Shown here: piece after piece, positions 8,219-16,783 of the stretch
Position numbering within the stretch: position 1 is the stretch's first letter
Layout of the letters: every line of letters begins with the position of its first letter
Origin: Cupriavidus sp. U2
GTDB taxonomy: Bacteria; Pseudomonadota; Gammaproteobacteria; Burkholderiales; Burkholderiaceae
DNA: 64,000 nucleotides
Reading direction: 5' to 3'
NCBI RefSeq assembly: GCF_009663685.2
Contig: NZ_RCOG02000006.1
Span: 345,383 to 409,382, forward strand
Notes under the pieces: model-generated
Seen by the model: the letters and a program-made list of their open reading frames with translations, nothing else
What the model was told of the DNA's origin: nothing
The model's database searches: none
Translations under genes and position numbers: made by a program

Positions 8219-9061
8219 TCAGTCCCGGCCCTGCCACTGGCTGGCCAGCAATGCGCGGGCCTGACGCGTGGCGCTGCGGTTTTCGCCGTGAAGGCGGCTG
8301 CGCAGGTTGCGCTGCGGATCGGCGTCGATGTCGGCCAGTGCCTCGGCAAGCTGGCCCTGCACGGCGGCCAGGTCCTGCGCGGTGGGGGCGGCGGCGTCCT
8401 GCACGGCGACGGTGCGCCACAGCAGCCCCAGCGTGGCGTAGTTGTCGAGGTCGTAGGCCATCGGCGGCACGGTGGCGGCAAACGCCTCCAGGTCTTCGAC
8501 ACTGCGCAGCGTGATGCGCGCGGCGGCTTCCTTGCCCATCGCGTGGACCTGTACGCCCGGGTCGCGCAGCGCCAGGATGCGGTTGGCCTGGTAGCCGTGC
8601 GCCAGGAACGCCCCCGACATTGCCTTGCCCACCAGCAGCGCAATCACGGGATGCCCTTGCAGCCGCGCCGTGGCATAGGCAGCGGCCGCGCTGGCCAGGG
8701 CCTGATGGATGCCGAATGCTTCCTCGCGGCGGCCATAGGCCTGGCTGGGTGTGTCGACAATGGCGACGATGGCGCGCTTGACCGGGAGATCGCGGTCGGC
8801 GACCACGGCGTCATGCACGGCGCGCGCCAGCGACCAGCCTTCGAGCAGTCCTACCTCGCCCTGGCGGGCGCGCGGGAACGGGCTGGCGGCATCGGGTACC
8901 ACGGCGATCAGGCGCGCGGTGCGGCCGGCGGCCTCCACGTCAGCCACCTGGACTGATGCCGGATAGCCGGGCAGTCGCGCGGCGTTGCCGCTCAGGGCGG
9001 CCAGCCAGGTGTCGCCCCGGCTCGGGGCGTGTGGTGCCGATTGTGTGGGCGTGGCGCTCAT
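8219..9061 (-). CDS. mdcE: Malonate decarboxylase gamma subunit
   Basis: A 280-residue crotonase/carboxyltransferase-fold protein. With MdcD it forms the biotin-independent decarboxylase that converts malonyl-ACP to acetyl-ACP and CO2. Typical segments are DTPSQAYGRREEAFGIHQ, LLVGKAMSGAFLAHGYQANRILAL and VHAMGKEAAARITLRS. Its ATG overlaps the mdcD stop in an ATGA arrangement at 9058-9061, which indicates translational coupling and probably equal expression of the two subunits. Cytoplasmic. Confidence 0.93.
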   Translation of the reverse strand: MSATPTQSAPHAPSRGDTWLAALSGNAARLPGYPASVQVADVEAAGRTARLIAVVPDAASPFPRARQGEVGLLEGWSLARAVHDAVVADRDLPVKRAIVAIVDTPSQAYGRREEAFGIHQALASAAAAYATARLQGHPVIALLVGKAMSGAFLAHGYQANRILALRDPGVQVHAMGKEAAARITLRSVEDLEAFAATVPPMAYDLDNYATLGLLWRTVAVQDAAAPTAQDLAAVQGQLAEALADIDADPQRNLRSRLHGENRSATRQARALLASQWQGRD

Positions 9062-9912
9062 TGACGGTCTCCATAGAGGCGGCGCACGGTGGCCGGGTCC
9101 GGTTGATGGACGGCGTCGCCAGCGATGTAGGCGGCGATGCGTTGCAGATAGTCGGCGTAGCGTTCGCTGCGCGCGGTGTCCTGCACGGGCGCGGATGCCA
9201 GTTCGGCCACCACGTCGCGGATCGCAGCGGCGTCGTCGTCGACATAGCGGTCGGCCAGGCCCGTGGCATGGCGTTGCTCGCCGCCGGTCAGGCCCCAGAT
9301 GAACGGGCGGTCGCGCGAATCGTATTCGCCCACGCCGGCCTCCTGTTCGATCACGGCCGGACCGTTCAGGCCCAGGCGCGCCTCGCGCGTGACCACCAGC
9401 GCGCTGCACAGGCCGGCGGCAATCGACATGCCCCCGAAACAGCCCACCTGGCCGGCGATCACGCCGATCACGGGCTGGTAGCGGCGCAGGTCCACGATGC
9501 CGGCATGGATCTCGGCAATCGCGGCCAGCCCCAGGTTGGCCTCCTGCAGGCGCACGCCGCCGGTTTCGAACAGGATGACGGCACGCGTGGGCACGCCGTG
9601 GCGGTTGTCGTCGGCGGCCAGTTCCAGCGCGCCGGCAATCTTGGCGCCACCCACTTCGCCCAGGCTGCCGCCCTGGAACGAACCTTCGATGGCCAGCACC
9701 ACGGCGGGCTGCCCGTCGATCCGGCCCTTGGCGACGATCACGCCGTCGTCGCCTTGCGGCACGACGCCCTGGCGTTCCAGCCACGGCGAGGTCAGGCCAT
9801 CGAACGGCCCGGCCAGTTCGCGGAAGGTGCCGGGGTCCAGCAGGGCGCGGGCGCGTTCGCGTGCGCCAAGTTCGACAAAGCTTTCGCGGGAGAGCAGGGC
9901 GGCGCGGGTCAT
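9058..9912 (-). CDS. mdcD: Malonate decarboxylase beta subunit
   Basis: A 284-residue carboxyltransferase-like subunit that pairs with MdcE to decarboxylate malonyl-S-ACP. Recognisable segments are SFQGGSLGEVGGAKIAGAL, ILFETGGVRLQEANLGL and VIGVIAGQVGCFGGMSIAAG, the last two resembling acyl-CoA carboxyltransferase oxyanion regions. The ATG at 9912 overlaps the mdcC stop codon (ATGA), and the gene ends in another ATGA overlap with mdcE. The continuous overlaps suggest that the core subunits are made from one coupled message. Confidence 0.93.
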   Translation of the reverse strand: MTRAALLSRESFVELGARERARALLDPGTFRELAGPFDGLTSPWLERQGVVPQGDDGVIVAKGRIDGQPAVVLAIEGSFQGGSLGEVGGAKIAGALELAADDNRHGVPTRAVILFETGGVRLQEANLGLAAIAEIHAGIVDLRRYQPVIGVIAGQVGCFGGMSIAAGLCSALVVTREARLGLNGPAVIEQEAGVGEYDSRDRPFIWGLTGGEQRHATGLADRYVDDDAAAIRDVVAELASAPVQDTARSERYADYLQRIAAYIAGDAVHQPDPATVRRLYGDRQ

Positions 9913-10217
9913 GTCGGCTCCTTGTCGTCGAGGGCTTCGAACGCCTCGGCCAGGCGCATGCCCACCACGCCGGGCGTGGCGCCGAAGTCGTGGATGCGGA
10001 TCTTCATCGCGGGGCGCGGCCCGGCGCCGAACACGCGGTTGAGCTGGGCATCCCAGACGCGGCCGTATCCGTTGATCGACGTGGTCACATCGATCAGCGT
10101 CTTGCCGGCCTCACCGGGCTCGATGATGACTTCCAGGTCGCCAGAGCCGACCACGCCCACCAGTACGCGGTGCGGGGCCGGGGCGCCTGCGGCGTATTCG
10201 AAACGGAGCTGTTCCAT
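9909..10217 (-). CDS. mdcC: Malonate decarboxylase acyl carrier protein (delta subunit)
   Basis: A 102-residue carrier protein. The prosthetic-group serine is Ser25 in VVGSGDLEV, where MdcG attaches a phosphoribosyl-dephospho-CoA arm. The carrier shuttles malonyl and acetyl groups between MdcA and MdcDE. The start at 10217 is set by the mdcB stop, which overlaps it in a TGATG arrangement; the frame remains open nine codons further upstream, but those codons lie inside mdcB. The end overlaps mdcD by four bases. Confidence 0.93.
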   Translation of the reverse strand: MEQLRFEYAAGAPAPHRVLVGVVGSGDLEVIIEPGEAGKTLIDVTTSINGYGRVWDAQLNRVFGAGPRPAMKIRIHDFGATPGVVGMRLAEAFEALDDKEPT

Positions 10218-11131
10218 CAGTGTTCTCCAGATGGCGCGGCCCAAAGCCTGCCAAGCCGATCAAGAAAGAGGGTGGCGGCCAGCAGGTCGGCGCTGCCGCC
10301 CGGCGATGCACGGCGCGCGTGCATCGTGGCTTCGAGGTCGTGCAGGCGCCGGCGTCCGGCCAGCGTGCCGATGCCGCCGGCGTCCAGCACGGCCTCGGCG
10401 CCGGCCTGTACGTCGGCCAGCCCGGCACGGCCGGCACGCGCCAGCACGCAGGTGTCGTCGAGCCGCGCCATGATGGCCAGCAGCGCGTTGACCTGCGCCG
10501 TGGGTTCGGCGTCGCCGCGCGCGCGGGCCTCTCGCAACATTGGCAGGCCGATGCCCATCACGTGCGGAAAGCCGGCCTCGGCCTGTTCGCGCGCGCCGCC
10601 CACACCGTAGGCCGCACGGGCCAGCTCGCCCTTGTTGCCGGTGTGGGCCGGACGATGGCGATCGGGCATGCGGGCGATGACCGCCGCCATCTGGGCGATG
10701 GCCTTCGCGTGGGGCACGGCGCCGCGCGTCTTGCCAAGCCAGCCCGCCGCACCGGCCAGCAGGCCCAGTGCCCAGATGGCGCCGCGATGCGTGTTCACGC
10801 CGCCTGTGGCGCGCAGCATGGCCGTTTCGGCCTCACGACCCAGTGCGCCCAGCCGCTCGCGCAGCGCCACGTCGATGCGGCGCGCGTGCTGCCCGGCCAG
10901 GGCCATGGCCGCGAAGCTGTCGCCCAGACTGTGCGCCGAAGCAATCATCAGCGTCAGCGACATGTCCGCATGGGTGCCGTTGCCGCGGGCGTCCACCAGG
11001 CCGGGCTTGGGCGCCAGCCGGGCTTCGTCGACCAGCACGGCGACGGCCAGGCCGCCAATGGCGCCGGCCAGGCCGGACGGCGCGACATCGCCATGGGCGG
11101 CCAGTGGGAGAGGGGCAAGCGCAGCAGTCAT
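10217..11131 (-). CDS. mdcB: Triphosphoribosyl-dephospho-CoA synthase
   Basis: A 304-residue CitG/MdcB-family enzyme that joins ATP and dephospho-CoA to make the prosthetic group precursor for MdcC. Diagnostic motifs are EARLAPKPGLVDARGNGTHADM near residues 36-57, GVNTHRGAIWALGLL, and the late segment DDTCVLARAG. The ATG at 11131 overlaps the mdcA stop as TGATG, and the stop overlaps mdcC the same way. The same frame runs open far upstream inside mdcA, but that part is a shadow of mdcA. Confidence 0.93.
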   Translation of the reverse strand: MTAALAPLPLAAHGDVAPSGLAGAIGGLAVAVLVDEARLAPKPGLVDARGNGTHADMSLTLMIASAHSLGDSFAAMALAGQHARRIDVALRERLGALGREAETAMLRATGGVNTHRGAIWALGLLAGAAGWLGKTRGAVPHAKAIAQMAAVIARMPDRHRPAHTGNKGELARAAYGVGGAREQAEAGFPHVMGIGLPMLREARARGDAEPTAQVNALLAIMARLDDTCVLARAGRAGLADVQAGAEAVLDAGGIGTLAGRRRLHDLEATMHARRASPGGSADLLAATLFLDRLGRLWAAPSGEH

Positions 11132-12789
11132 CACCAGCTCCTGAAGCGGGCCGGCGGGTTGTAGAGGCCGCCCGACCATTCCACCAGGTCGGCCATGCTG
11201 CGCGCGGCCAGCAGCGATCGCGTGGCCTGCGCGCGATGCACGCCCAGGTCTTCGGGCAGCGCGATCAGGCCGTCGCTGCGCATCTGGCGCGTGGTGGCCG
11301 GATCGTGCCGCATGCCGATCGGCGTGACGCCGGCCACGGCGGCGATCATGCGGCGCCGCTCTTCCAGCGAACGCGCCTTGTACAGGTAGGCGATGCCCTC
11401 CTCGGTCAGCACGTGCGTGACGTCGTCGCCGTAGATCATGACCGGCGCCAGCGGCATGCCGCTGTCCCTGGCCACCTGCACGGCATCCATCGATTCCACG
11501 AAGGTCGGCTTGCCGCCGGCCTGGAACGTCTCCACCATCTGCACCACGAGCTTGCGGCCCCGGGCCAGCGGGTCGTCGGTTTCGATCAGGTCCAGCCAGG
11601 CGGGCGTGGCGTGGCGGCGGCCGCCCGGGTTGTGGCCCATGTTCGGCGCGCCGCCGAAGCCGGACAGCCGGCCGCGCGTGACCGTGGACGAATGGCCGTC
11701 GCCGTCGATCTGCAGCGTGGAGCCGATGAACAGGTCCACGGCGTACTGGCCCGCCAGCTGGCACAGCGCGCGGTTCGAGCGCATGCTGCCGTCGCGGCCG
11801 GTGAAGAACACGTCGGGGCGCGCGGCCACGTAGTCTTCCATGCCCAGTTCGCTGCCGAAGCTGTGCACGCTTTCCACCCAGCCCGATTCGATGGCCGGGA
11901 TCAGTGTCGGATGCGGGTTCAGCGTCCAGTACTTGCAGATCTTGCCCTTCAGGCCCAGCTGCTCGCCGTAGGTGGGCAGGATCAGTTCGATGGCGGCGGT
12001 GTTGAAACCGATGCCGTGGTTCAGCGACTGGACGTTGTGGCGCTCGTAGATGCCGCGAATCGCCATCATCGCCATCAGGATGTGCACCGGCTTGATCAGC
12101 CGCGGATCGCGCGTGAACAGCGGCTCGCAGAAGAACGGCTTGTCGGACTGCACCACGTAGTCGATCCAGGAGCCCGGGATGTCCACGCGCGGCAGGTCGG
12201 CCGGGTCATCGACGATCTCGTTGACCTGGGCGATCACGATGCCGTCGCGGAACGCCGCGGCTTCCACCAGGGCCGGCGAATCCTCGGTGCTGGGGCCGGT
12301 GTACAGGTTGCCCTCGCGGTCGGCCTTGTAGCCGGCCGTGAGCACGATCTGCGGCGTCAGGTCGACATAGAGCCGCGAATACAACTCGATATAGGTGTGG
12401 ATGGCACCCACTTCGAGCAGGCCGTCTTCCAGGAACTGCGAGATTCGCACGCTCTGTGCGCCCGCGTAGGCGAAGTCGAGCTTGCGGGCGATGCCGCGCT
12501 CGAACAGGTCCAGGTGTTCCACCCGGCTCACGCTCGGGATGATCATGTGCAGGTCATGCACGCGCGACGGATCGGCCTCGGCCAGCGAACGCGACAGGAA
12601 ATCGGCCTGCTTCTGGTTGTTGCCCTCCAGCACCACGCGGTCGCCGGGGGCCGTGATGGTTTCGAGAAAGCGCACGATGTCGCCGGTGGGCACCACCTTG
12701 CCCGTGGCGATCTTCGCGCCCAGGTCCTGGCGGCGCCGCTTTTCGGTGCGGCGCGTGTCCCATTGTCGTTCCGGTATCGGATTCAGCAT
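11131..12789 (-). CDS. mdcA: Malonate decarboxylase alpha subunit, acetyl-ACP:malonate ACP transferase
   Basis: A 552-residue CoA-transferase-like subunit. It exchanges the acetyl group on the carrier for malonate, releasing acetate and regenerating malonyl-ACP for decarboxylation. The protein is full length with a canonical start (MLNPIPERQWDTRR). Typical segments are VVLEGNNQKQADFLSRSLAE, GFNTAAIELILPTYGEQLGLKG and RLSGFGGAPNMGHNPGGRRH. It is the first gene of a seven-gene minus-strand operon and is divergent from madL. The LysR-type boxes in the 249-bp gap probably control it together with madLM, with malonate or a derivative as the likely inducer. Confidence 0.95.
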   Translation of the reverse strand: MLNPIPERQWDTRRTEKRRRQDLGAKIATGKVVPTGDIVRFLETITAPGDRVVLEGNNQKQADFLSRSLAEADPSRVHDLHMIIPSVSRVEHLDLFERGIARKLDFAYAGAQSVRISQFLEDGLLEVGAIHTYIELYSRLYVDLTPQIVLTAGYKADREGNLYTGPSTEDSPALVEAAAFRDGIVIAQVNEIVDDPADLPRVDIPGSWIDYVVQSDKPFFCEPLFTRDPRLIKPVHILMAMMAIRGIYERHNVQSLNHGIGFNTAAIELILPTYGEQLGLKGKICKYWTLNPHPTLIPAIESGWVESVHSFGSELGMEDYVAARPDVFFTGRDGSMRSNRALCQLAGQYAVDLFIGSTLQIDGDGHSSTVTRGRLSGFGGAPNMGHNPGGRRHATPAWLDLIETDDPLARGRKLVVQMVETFQAGGKPTFVESMDAVQVARDSGMPLAPVMIYGDDVTHVLTEEGIAYLYKARSLEERRRMIAAVAGVTPIGMRHDPATTRQMRSDGLIALPEDLGVHRAQATRSLLAARSMADLVEWSGGLYNPPARFRSW

Positions 12790-12870
12790 GACGTCTCCGG
12801 TGTGCTGCGGTCGTTACGGCAAAGATAGGCCACGCGGCGGCGGGCGAACAATCAACGTCGGCGACGGACC

Positions 12871-12929
12871 GTTACGGCGGGCGTAACTAAACCCCCCCAC
12901 GGTAACGGGACGATTAACCGGACCGTAAC
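12871..12929. promoter_or_regulatory. Candidate MdcR binding region with repeated GTTAC/GTAAC boxes
   Basis: A perfect inverted repeat gttac-N7-gtaac lies at 12871-12887 and obeys the T-N11-A rule. Further gtaac copies are at 12902-12906 and 12925-12929, and the last forms a weaker T-N11-A site with attaa at 12913-12917. The two sites are centred about 41 bp apart, close to four helical turns. The region lies between the divergent mdcA and madL genes. Confidence 0.6.
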
Positions 12930-12949
12930 GATCGTGCGCCGCTGGTTGA

Positions 12950-12978
12950 TTGATGCGGCGCGCCGCCGTTCCTAGAGT
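12950..12978 (+). promoter_or_regulatory. Candidate promoter of madLM
   Basis: A -35-like ttgatg (12950-12955) and a -10-like tagagt (12973-12978) are separated by 17 bp. The start point would fall near 12985, about 54 bp before the madL ATG. The LysR-type boxes lie upstream, centred at roughly -65 and -106, where an activator would bind. Confidence 0.45.
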
Positions 12979-13038
12979 TGTCTGCAAATGTCCGCCCCAC
13001 CGAGGATGCGGCGCCCGCCCTACCAACTGGAGACAACC

Positions 13039-13434
13039 ATGATCATCTACGGAACCGCTTTACTGGCCATCTGCCACCTGGTGGGCCTGTACCTGGGCGA
13101 CCTGCTCGGCGCCGCCATCGGCGTCAAGTCGAATGTGGGCGGGGTGGGCATTGCCATGCTGCTGCTGATCTTCATCCGGCTCTACCTGCATGACCGGGGT
13201 CTGATGCCCAGGGAGACCGAGGCCGGCGTGGGCTTCTGGGGGGCGATGTACATCCCCGTGGTGGTGGCCATGGCGGCCCAGCAGAATGTGGTGGCCGCGC
13301 TGCGCGGCGGACCGGTGGCCGTGCTGGCGGCCATCCTGGCCGTGGCGGCCTGCGCGTGCCTGATCGCGCTGCTCAGCCGCACCGGCGATCACGAGCCGCT
13401 GCCGCCGCTGCCGGCCGAAGCCGTTTCGCAATAA
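13039..13434 (+). CDS. madL: Malonate transporter subunit MadL
   Basis: A 131-residue membrane protein with about four transmembrane segments. MadL and MadM together form a sodium-dependent malonate uptake system, first described in Malonomonas. The N-terminus MIIYGTALLAICHLVGLYLGD and the segment GVKSNVGGVGIAMLLLI are characteristic. The ATG at 13039 follows a ctggagac Shine-Dalgarno site; the frame is open further upstream but without supporting signals. It begins a two-gene operon divergent from mdcABCDEGH, so uptake and decarboxylation are probably induced together. The Pro-rich C-terminal tail is likely cytoplasmic. Confidence 0.92.
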   Translation: MIIYGTALLAICHLVGLYLGDLLGAAIGVKSNVGGVGIAMLLLIFIRLYLHDRGLMPRETEAGVGFWGAMYIPVVVAMAAQQNVVAALRGGPVAVLAAILAVAACACLIALLSRTGDHEPLPPLPAEAVSQ

Positions 13435-13448
13435 GCCGGGAGATCGCC

Positions 13449-14231
13449 ATGACTATCGCTGCTCCGGCCATGATGTTCGACAACGTCCTGCTCCACAACG
13501 GCCTGGTGACCGCCTTTGCCACGGTTGGCATCGTGATGTGGGTGTCTTCGCAGATTTCAAGGCGGCTGACGAAAGGGCGCCTGCATGCGTCGGCCATCGC
13601 CATCATGATTGGCCTGGGGGTGGCCTATTACGGTGGCGTGGTCACCGGCAAGGAAAAAGGCCTAGCCGATTTTGCGCTGTTCTCAGGCATCGGCCTGATG
13701 GGCGGCGCCATGCTGCGCGACTTCGCCATCGTTGCCACGGCCTTCGAGGTGCAGGTGCGCGAGGCGCGCAAGGCGGGGATGGTGGGCGCCGTGTCGCTGC
13801 TGCTGGGCACCGTGGTGCCGTTCATCGTCGGCGCGCTGGTGGCGCGGGCGTTCGGCTACAGCGACGCCGTCAGCATGACGACCATCGGCGCGGGTGCGGT
13901 GACCTATATCGTGGGCCCTGTCACCGGCGCGGCGCTTGGCGCCAGTTCGGACGTGATTGCGCTGTCGATCGCCACCGGACTGATCAAGGCCATCATCGTG
14001 ATGGTCGGCACGCCATTCGCCGCGGGCTTCCTGGGCCTGAACAACCCGCGCGCCGCCATGGTGTTCGGCGGGCTGGCCGGCACGGTCAGCGGGGTCTCGG
14101 CCGGACTGGCCGCCACGGACCGCCGGCTGGTGCCCTATGGCGCGCTGGTGGCCACGTTCCACACCGGGCTGGGCTGCCTGCTCGGGCCGTCGGTGCTGTA
14201 CCTGGCCACCAAGGCGATCGTGGGCGGCTGA
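13449..14231 (+). CDS. madM: Malonate transporter subunit MadM
   Basis: A 260-residue, highly hydrophobic protein with roughly seven to eight membrane segments. It is the partner of MadL in malonate import. Characteristic stretches are FDNVLLHNGLVTAFATVG, GLGVAYYGGVVTGKEKGLAD and GAGAVTYIVGPVTGAALGAS. The ATG at 13449 lies 14 bp after the madL stop and is preceded by a gggaga site. The gene converges with mdcR, leaving only about 11 bp between stop codons. No mdcF-type carrier is present, so MadLM takes over that role in this locus. Confidence 0.92.
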   Translation: MTIAAPAMMFDNVLLHNGLVTAFATVGIVMWVSSQISRRLTKGRLHASAIAIMIGLGVAYYGGVVTGKEKGLADFALFSGIGLMGGAMLRDFAIVATAFEVQVREARKAGMVGAVSLLLGTVVPFIVGALVARAFGYSDAVSMTTIGAGAVTYIVGPVTGAALGASSDVIALSIATGLIKAIIVMVGTPFAAGFLGLNNPRAAMVFGGLAGTVSGVSAGLAATDRRLVPYGALVATFHTGLGCLLGPSVLYLATKAIVGG

Positions 14232-14242
14232 TTCCGGGGGGA

Positions 14243-15169
14243 TCAGCAGGGCGGGCGGCCGCCGGACTGCGTCAGCATGCGACAGACGGCGGCCAGCGCC
14301 AGCAGGTTCGGGTCGCGCTCGCGGCGGCGCAGGAAGCTGAGCCCGATGGTCTGCTTCATGCCGTAGTCGGCCGTCAGCGGCACGAAGGCCACGTTGCGCG
14401 CGAACACGTCGCGCACGCGGCCCGGCAGCAGCGAGTAGCCGATGCCGCCGCCCACGAGGTTCATCAGCGAGAAAATGTCGCCCACCTTCATCACCACGTT
14501 GGGCGTGAAGTCGGCAATGCGGAAGGCCTCGGCAAACCCACTCGAAGTCACGAACCCGTCACCGAGCGACACGAATGGCTCGTCGCGGCACAGGCGCAAG
14601 TCCACGGCGGGCAGCTTCGCGTAGTGCGAGTCGGCCGGCGTGGCAAAGAAGATGTCGTCCTCGAACATCGGGATCGACTCGATCTCGGCACTCGGCTCGG
14701 GCAGCCCCATCAAGGTGGCATCGATGGTGCCCTGGCGCAGCTTGTCGAGCAGGTCGGCGTTGGAACCGAGCACCAGCTCGGTCTGCAGTTCGGGGCGGCG
14801 CATCTTGATGCCGATCACCACCTGCGGCACCGTCCGGATCGTCAGCGAATAGAGCGAGCCGATCTTGAGCTGGTCGGCCGAATAGCCGGCGGCCTCGCGC
14901 GTCACGCGTACGCCATCGGCCATGGTCTTAAGCACGTCGCGCGCCACATCGGCAAGCACGTGGGCCGCTTCGGTGGGCAGCAGGTTGCGGCCCTCGTGGC
15001 GGAACAGTGCACAGCGCAACCCTTCCTCCAGCGAATGCAGGGCCCGGTGCACGCTGACGGTGCTGACCTCCAGCACCTCGGCGGCCTTGGCCAGGTTGCC
15101 CGTGTCCATGAACGCGAGCAACGCTTCGAGCTTGCGGAACGTGATGTCTTCGCTGATGCGTTCGGGCAT
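14243..15169 (-). CDS. mdcR: LysR-family regulator of malonate catabolism
   Basis: A 308-residue LysR-type regulator. The N-terminal helix-turn-helix lies within residues 14-60 (TGNLAKAAEVLEVSTVSVHRA), followed by the effector-binding domain. The start at 15169 (MPERISEDITFRKLEALLAF) matches family N-termini; the upstream extension to 15271 looks non-coding. Its place beside madM and the mdc operon supports the MdcR role, that is activation of decarboxylase and transporter genes in the presence of malonate. Unusually for a LysR regulator it is not divergent from its targets but sits at the far end, convergent with madM. The assignment to MdcR is by context. Confidence 0.85.
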   Translation of the reverse strand: MPERISEDITFRKLEALLAFMDTGNLAKAAEVLEVSTVSVHRALHSLEEGLRCALFRHEGRNLLPTEAAHVLADVARDVLKTMADGVRVTREAAGYSADQLKIGSLYSLTIRTVPQVVIGIKMRRPELQTELVLGSNADLLDKLRQGTIDATLMGLPEPSAEIESIPMFEDDIFFATPADSHYAKLPAVDLRLCRDEPFVSLGDGFVTSSGFAEAFRIADFTPNVVMKVGDIFSLMNLVGGGIGYSLLPGRVRDVFARNVAFVPLTADYGMKQTIGLSFLRRRERDPNLLALAAVCRMLTQSGGRPPC

Positions 15170-15405
15170 GGTCTGGGGGCGGCGGGACGGAAGTCGGGAC
15201 AGGCCCCGATGATCGCACACCGGGCCGGCGATGTGCATGGCGCACGCGGCGGGACAGCGTCCGCCGGCCAATCATGTCGCCCGGTTACACCAGGCCGGCG
15301 TGACATATCCCGACATGAATGCCAGGGCGACAGCCAGCGCTCCGCCTCCTAGAGTTCAGCCCGTCGACGCAACACCACGCGTCAATCGAACCGAGAGGAC
15401 ACACC

Positions 15406-16338
15406 ATGGCCAACCGCCTCCTGATTGCCGCAGCCGGATCGCTGATGCTGCTTGCCAATGCTTCGGCCTTCGCCTGGAGCGGCGGTCACTTCAATGCCTA
15501 TACGCCGCGCGGCGAGTTCAGCGGCGGCCATGCGATGTCCTGCGGCGGTGGCAGTTGCTCGCATGCCGGCGGTGCTGTGGGCCCCTGGGGGCGGACGGCC
15601 ACCAACACCGGCACGGTGACGCGCAACGCACCGGGCCAGTTCTCGAATGCCGGTACGGCGGTCGGGCCGAACGGTCGTTCGGTGCAGCACGACGGCAGCA
15701 CCAGCTGCGCGGGCGGCACCTGTGACCATACGGGCGACATGACCGGTTCGAACGGCCGCACAGCCAGGACCAGCGGCAGCGTCACGCGCGACGGCCCCGG
15801 GCAGTACAGCTCGTCGGGCACCGTGACCGGCGGCAATGGCAACAGCTGGAACCATTCGGCCGGGACGAATTGCGCCGGCAACACCTGCGATCGGTCCGGC
15901 ACCGTCAGCAACAGCGATGGCGGTAGCGTCACCCATTCCGGCAGCGCCACCCGCGTGGCGCCTGGCGTGGTGACGACCGGCGGCGGCAGCACCGTCTACC
16001 ACGGGGCGACGGTCAGCACCGGCGGCACGGTGGTAGTGGGTGCGGCGCCGATCTATGTGCCGCCCCCTGCGCCGGTGGTCGTGGCGCCGGTGCCGGTGCC
16101 GGTGATAGTGCCGCCGCCCGCACCCATGGCAGTCGTGGCTCCGGCCGCTCCCGTCCTGCCGCCGCCTCCGCCGCCCGTGGTGGTGCCTGCGCCGGTGGTC
16201 GTCACACCGCCCCCGCCGGTGCGCGTGGCGCCCGTCGTGGTGGCCCCGCCGCCGGTCTATGTGGCGCCGGCCCGGGTGGCCGTGCTGGTGCCGGGCCACT
16301 GGGTGGGCCGCGTCTGGGTGCCGGCGCATTACGCCTGA
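15406..16338 (+). CDS. Secreted repeat protein with 55-residue Cys-pair repeats and a Pro/Val-rich tail
   Basis: A 310-residue protein of unknown function. Residues 1-23 form a signal peptide ending in AFA. From residue 45 there are two full copies and one partial copy of an exact 55-residue repeat (45-99, 100-154, 155-187). Each begins with a Cys-x4-Cys pair (C46/C51, C101/C106, C156/C161) and contains a G-T/S-V-T-R-x-x-P-G segment. Residues 215-300 are mainly Pro, Val and Ala. The C-terminus VPGHWVGRVWVPAHYA resembles the W-x-PGHW motif of some envelope proteins. The ATG has a gagagga site. The gene is followed by an EF-hand-like gene and a two-component system. An extracellular or outer-membrane location is inferred. 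Confidence 0.75.
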   Translation: MANRLLIAAAGSLMLLANASAFAWSGGHFNAYTPRGEFSGGHAMSCGGGSCSHAGGAVGPWGRTATNTGTVTRNAPGQFSNAGTAVGPNGRSVQHDGSTSCAGGTCDHTGDMTGSNGRTARTSGSVTRDGPGQYSSSGTVTGGNGNSWNHSAGTNCAGNTCDRSGTVSNSDGGSVTHSGSATRVAPGVVTTGGGSTVYHGATVSTGGTVVVGAAPIYVPPPAPVVVAPVPVPVIVPPPAPMAVVAPAAPVLPPPPPPVVVPAPVVVTPPPPVRVAPVVVAPPPVYVAPARVAVLVPGHWVGRVWVPAHYA

Positions 16339-16420
16339 GCGGCGGCGTTCGCCGCAACGATTTCAACCTCGCCGGCCAGGGCAAGCACGCCAGATGCCGG
16401 CAAACCAGCGGAGTTGCATC

Positions 16421-16720
16421 ATGAAGAAGATGATCACGGTAATGATCTTGTGTATTGTTTCTGCAGGAGCCGGTGCGCAAGGCCTGGCGGGCAGCGGCGG
16501 TGAAAACCGCATGGCACGAACCGAGCAGGTGCTGTCCGAACTGCAGACCCGCTTTGCCAACGCCAACACCACGCGGGACGGCAAGCTGACGCGCGCACAG
16601 GCGCAGGCGGGGATGCCGATGGTGGCGCGGCACTTCGACGAGATGGACACGCACCATGCGGGTTATCTGACGCTGCCGCAGATCGAGGCGTTCATGGCCC
16701 AGCGCATGCGGTCGCGTTGA
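16421..16720 (+). CDS. Small secreted EF-hand-like protein
   Basis: A 99-residue protein with an N-terminal signal peptide (MKKMITVMILCIVSAGAGAQ). A region resembling an EF-hand loop, NANTTRDGKLTRAQAQ, lies near residue 47. A second, degenerate one (DEMDTHHAGYLTLPQIEAFM) lies near residue 73. In the first, the loop positions are only partly acidic, so calcium binding may be weak or lost. The ATG is preceded by gcggag. It lies between the repeat protein and the two-component operon on the same strand and may be co-regulated with them. The role is unknown; it may be a periplasmic calcium-responsive or structural protein. Confidence 0.75.
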   Translation: MKKMITVMILCIVSAGAGAQGLAGSGGENRMARTEQVLSELQTRFANANTTRDGKLTRAQAQAGMPMVARHFDEMDTHHAGYLTLPQIEAFMAQRMRSR

Positions 16721-16783
16721 GGGGGCATTGCCGGGGTCGGCAGGTCAGTCCAGGATCAGAAGCACAAGAACCGGAGGGACGGC

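Noticed and set aside
13538..15352. 604-codon forward frame across madM and mdcR
   Set aside because: Spans two recognised genes on opposite strands and has no protein family signature.
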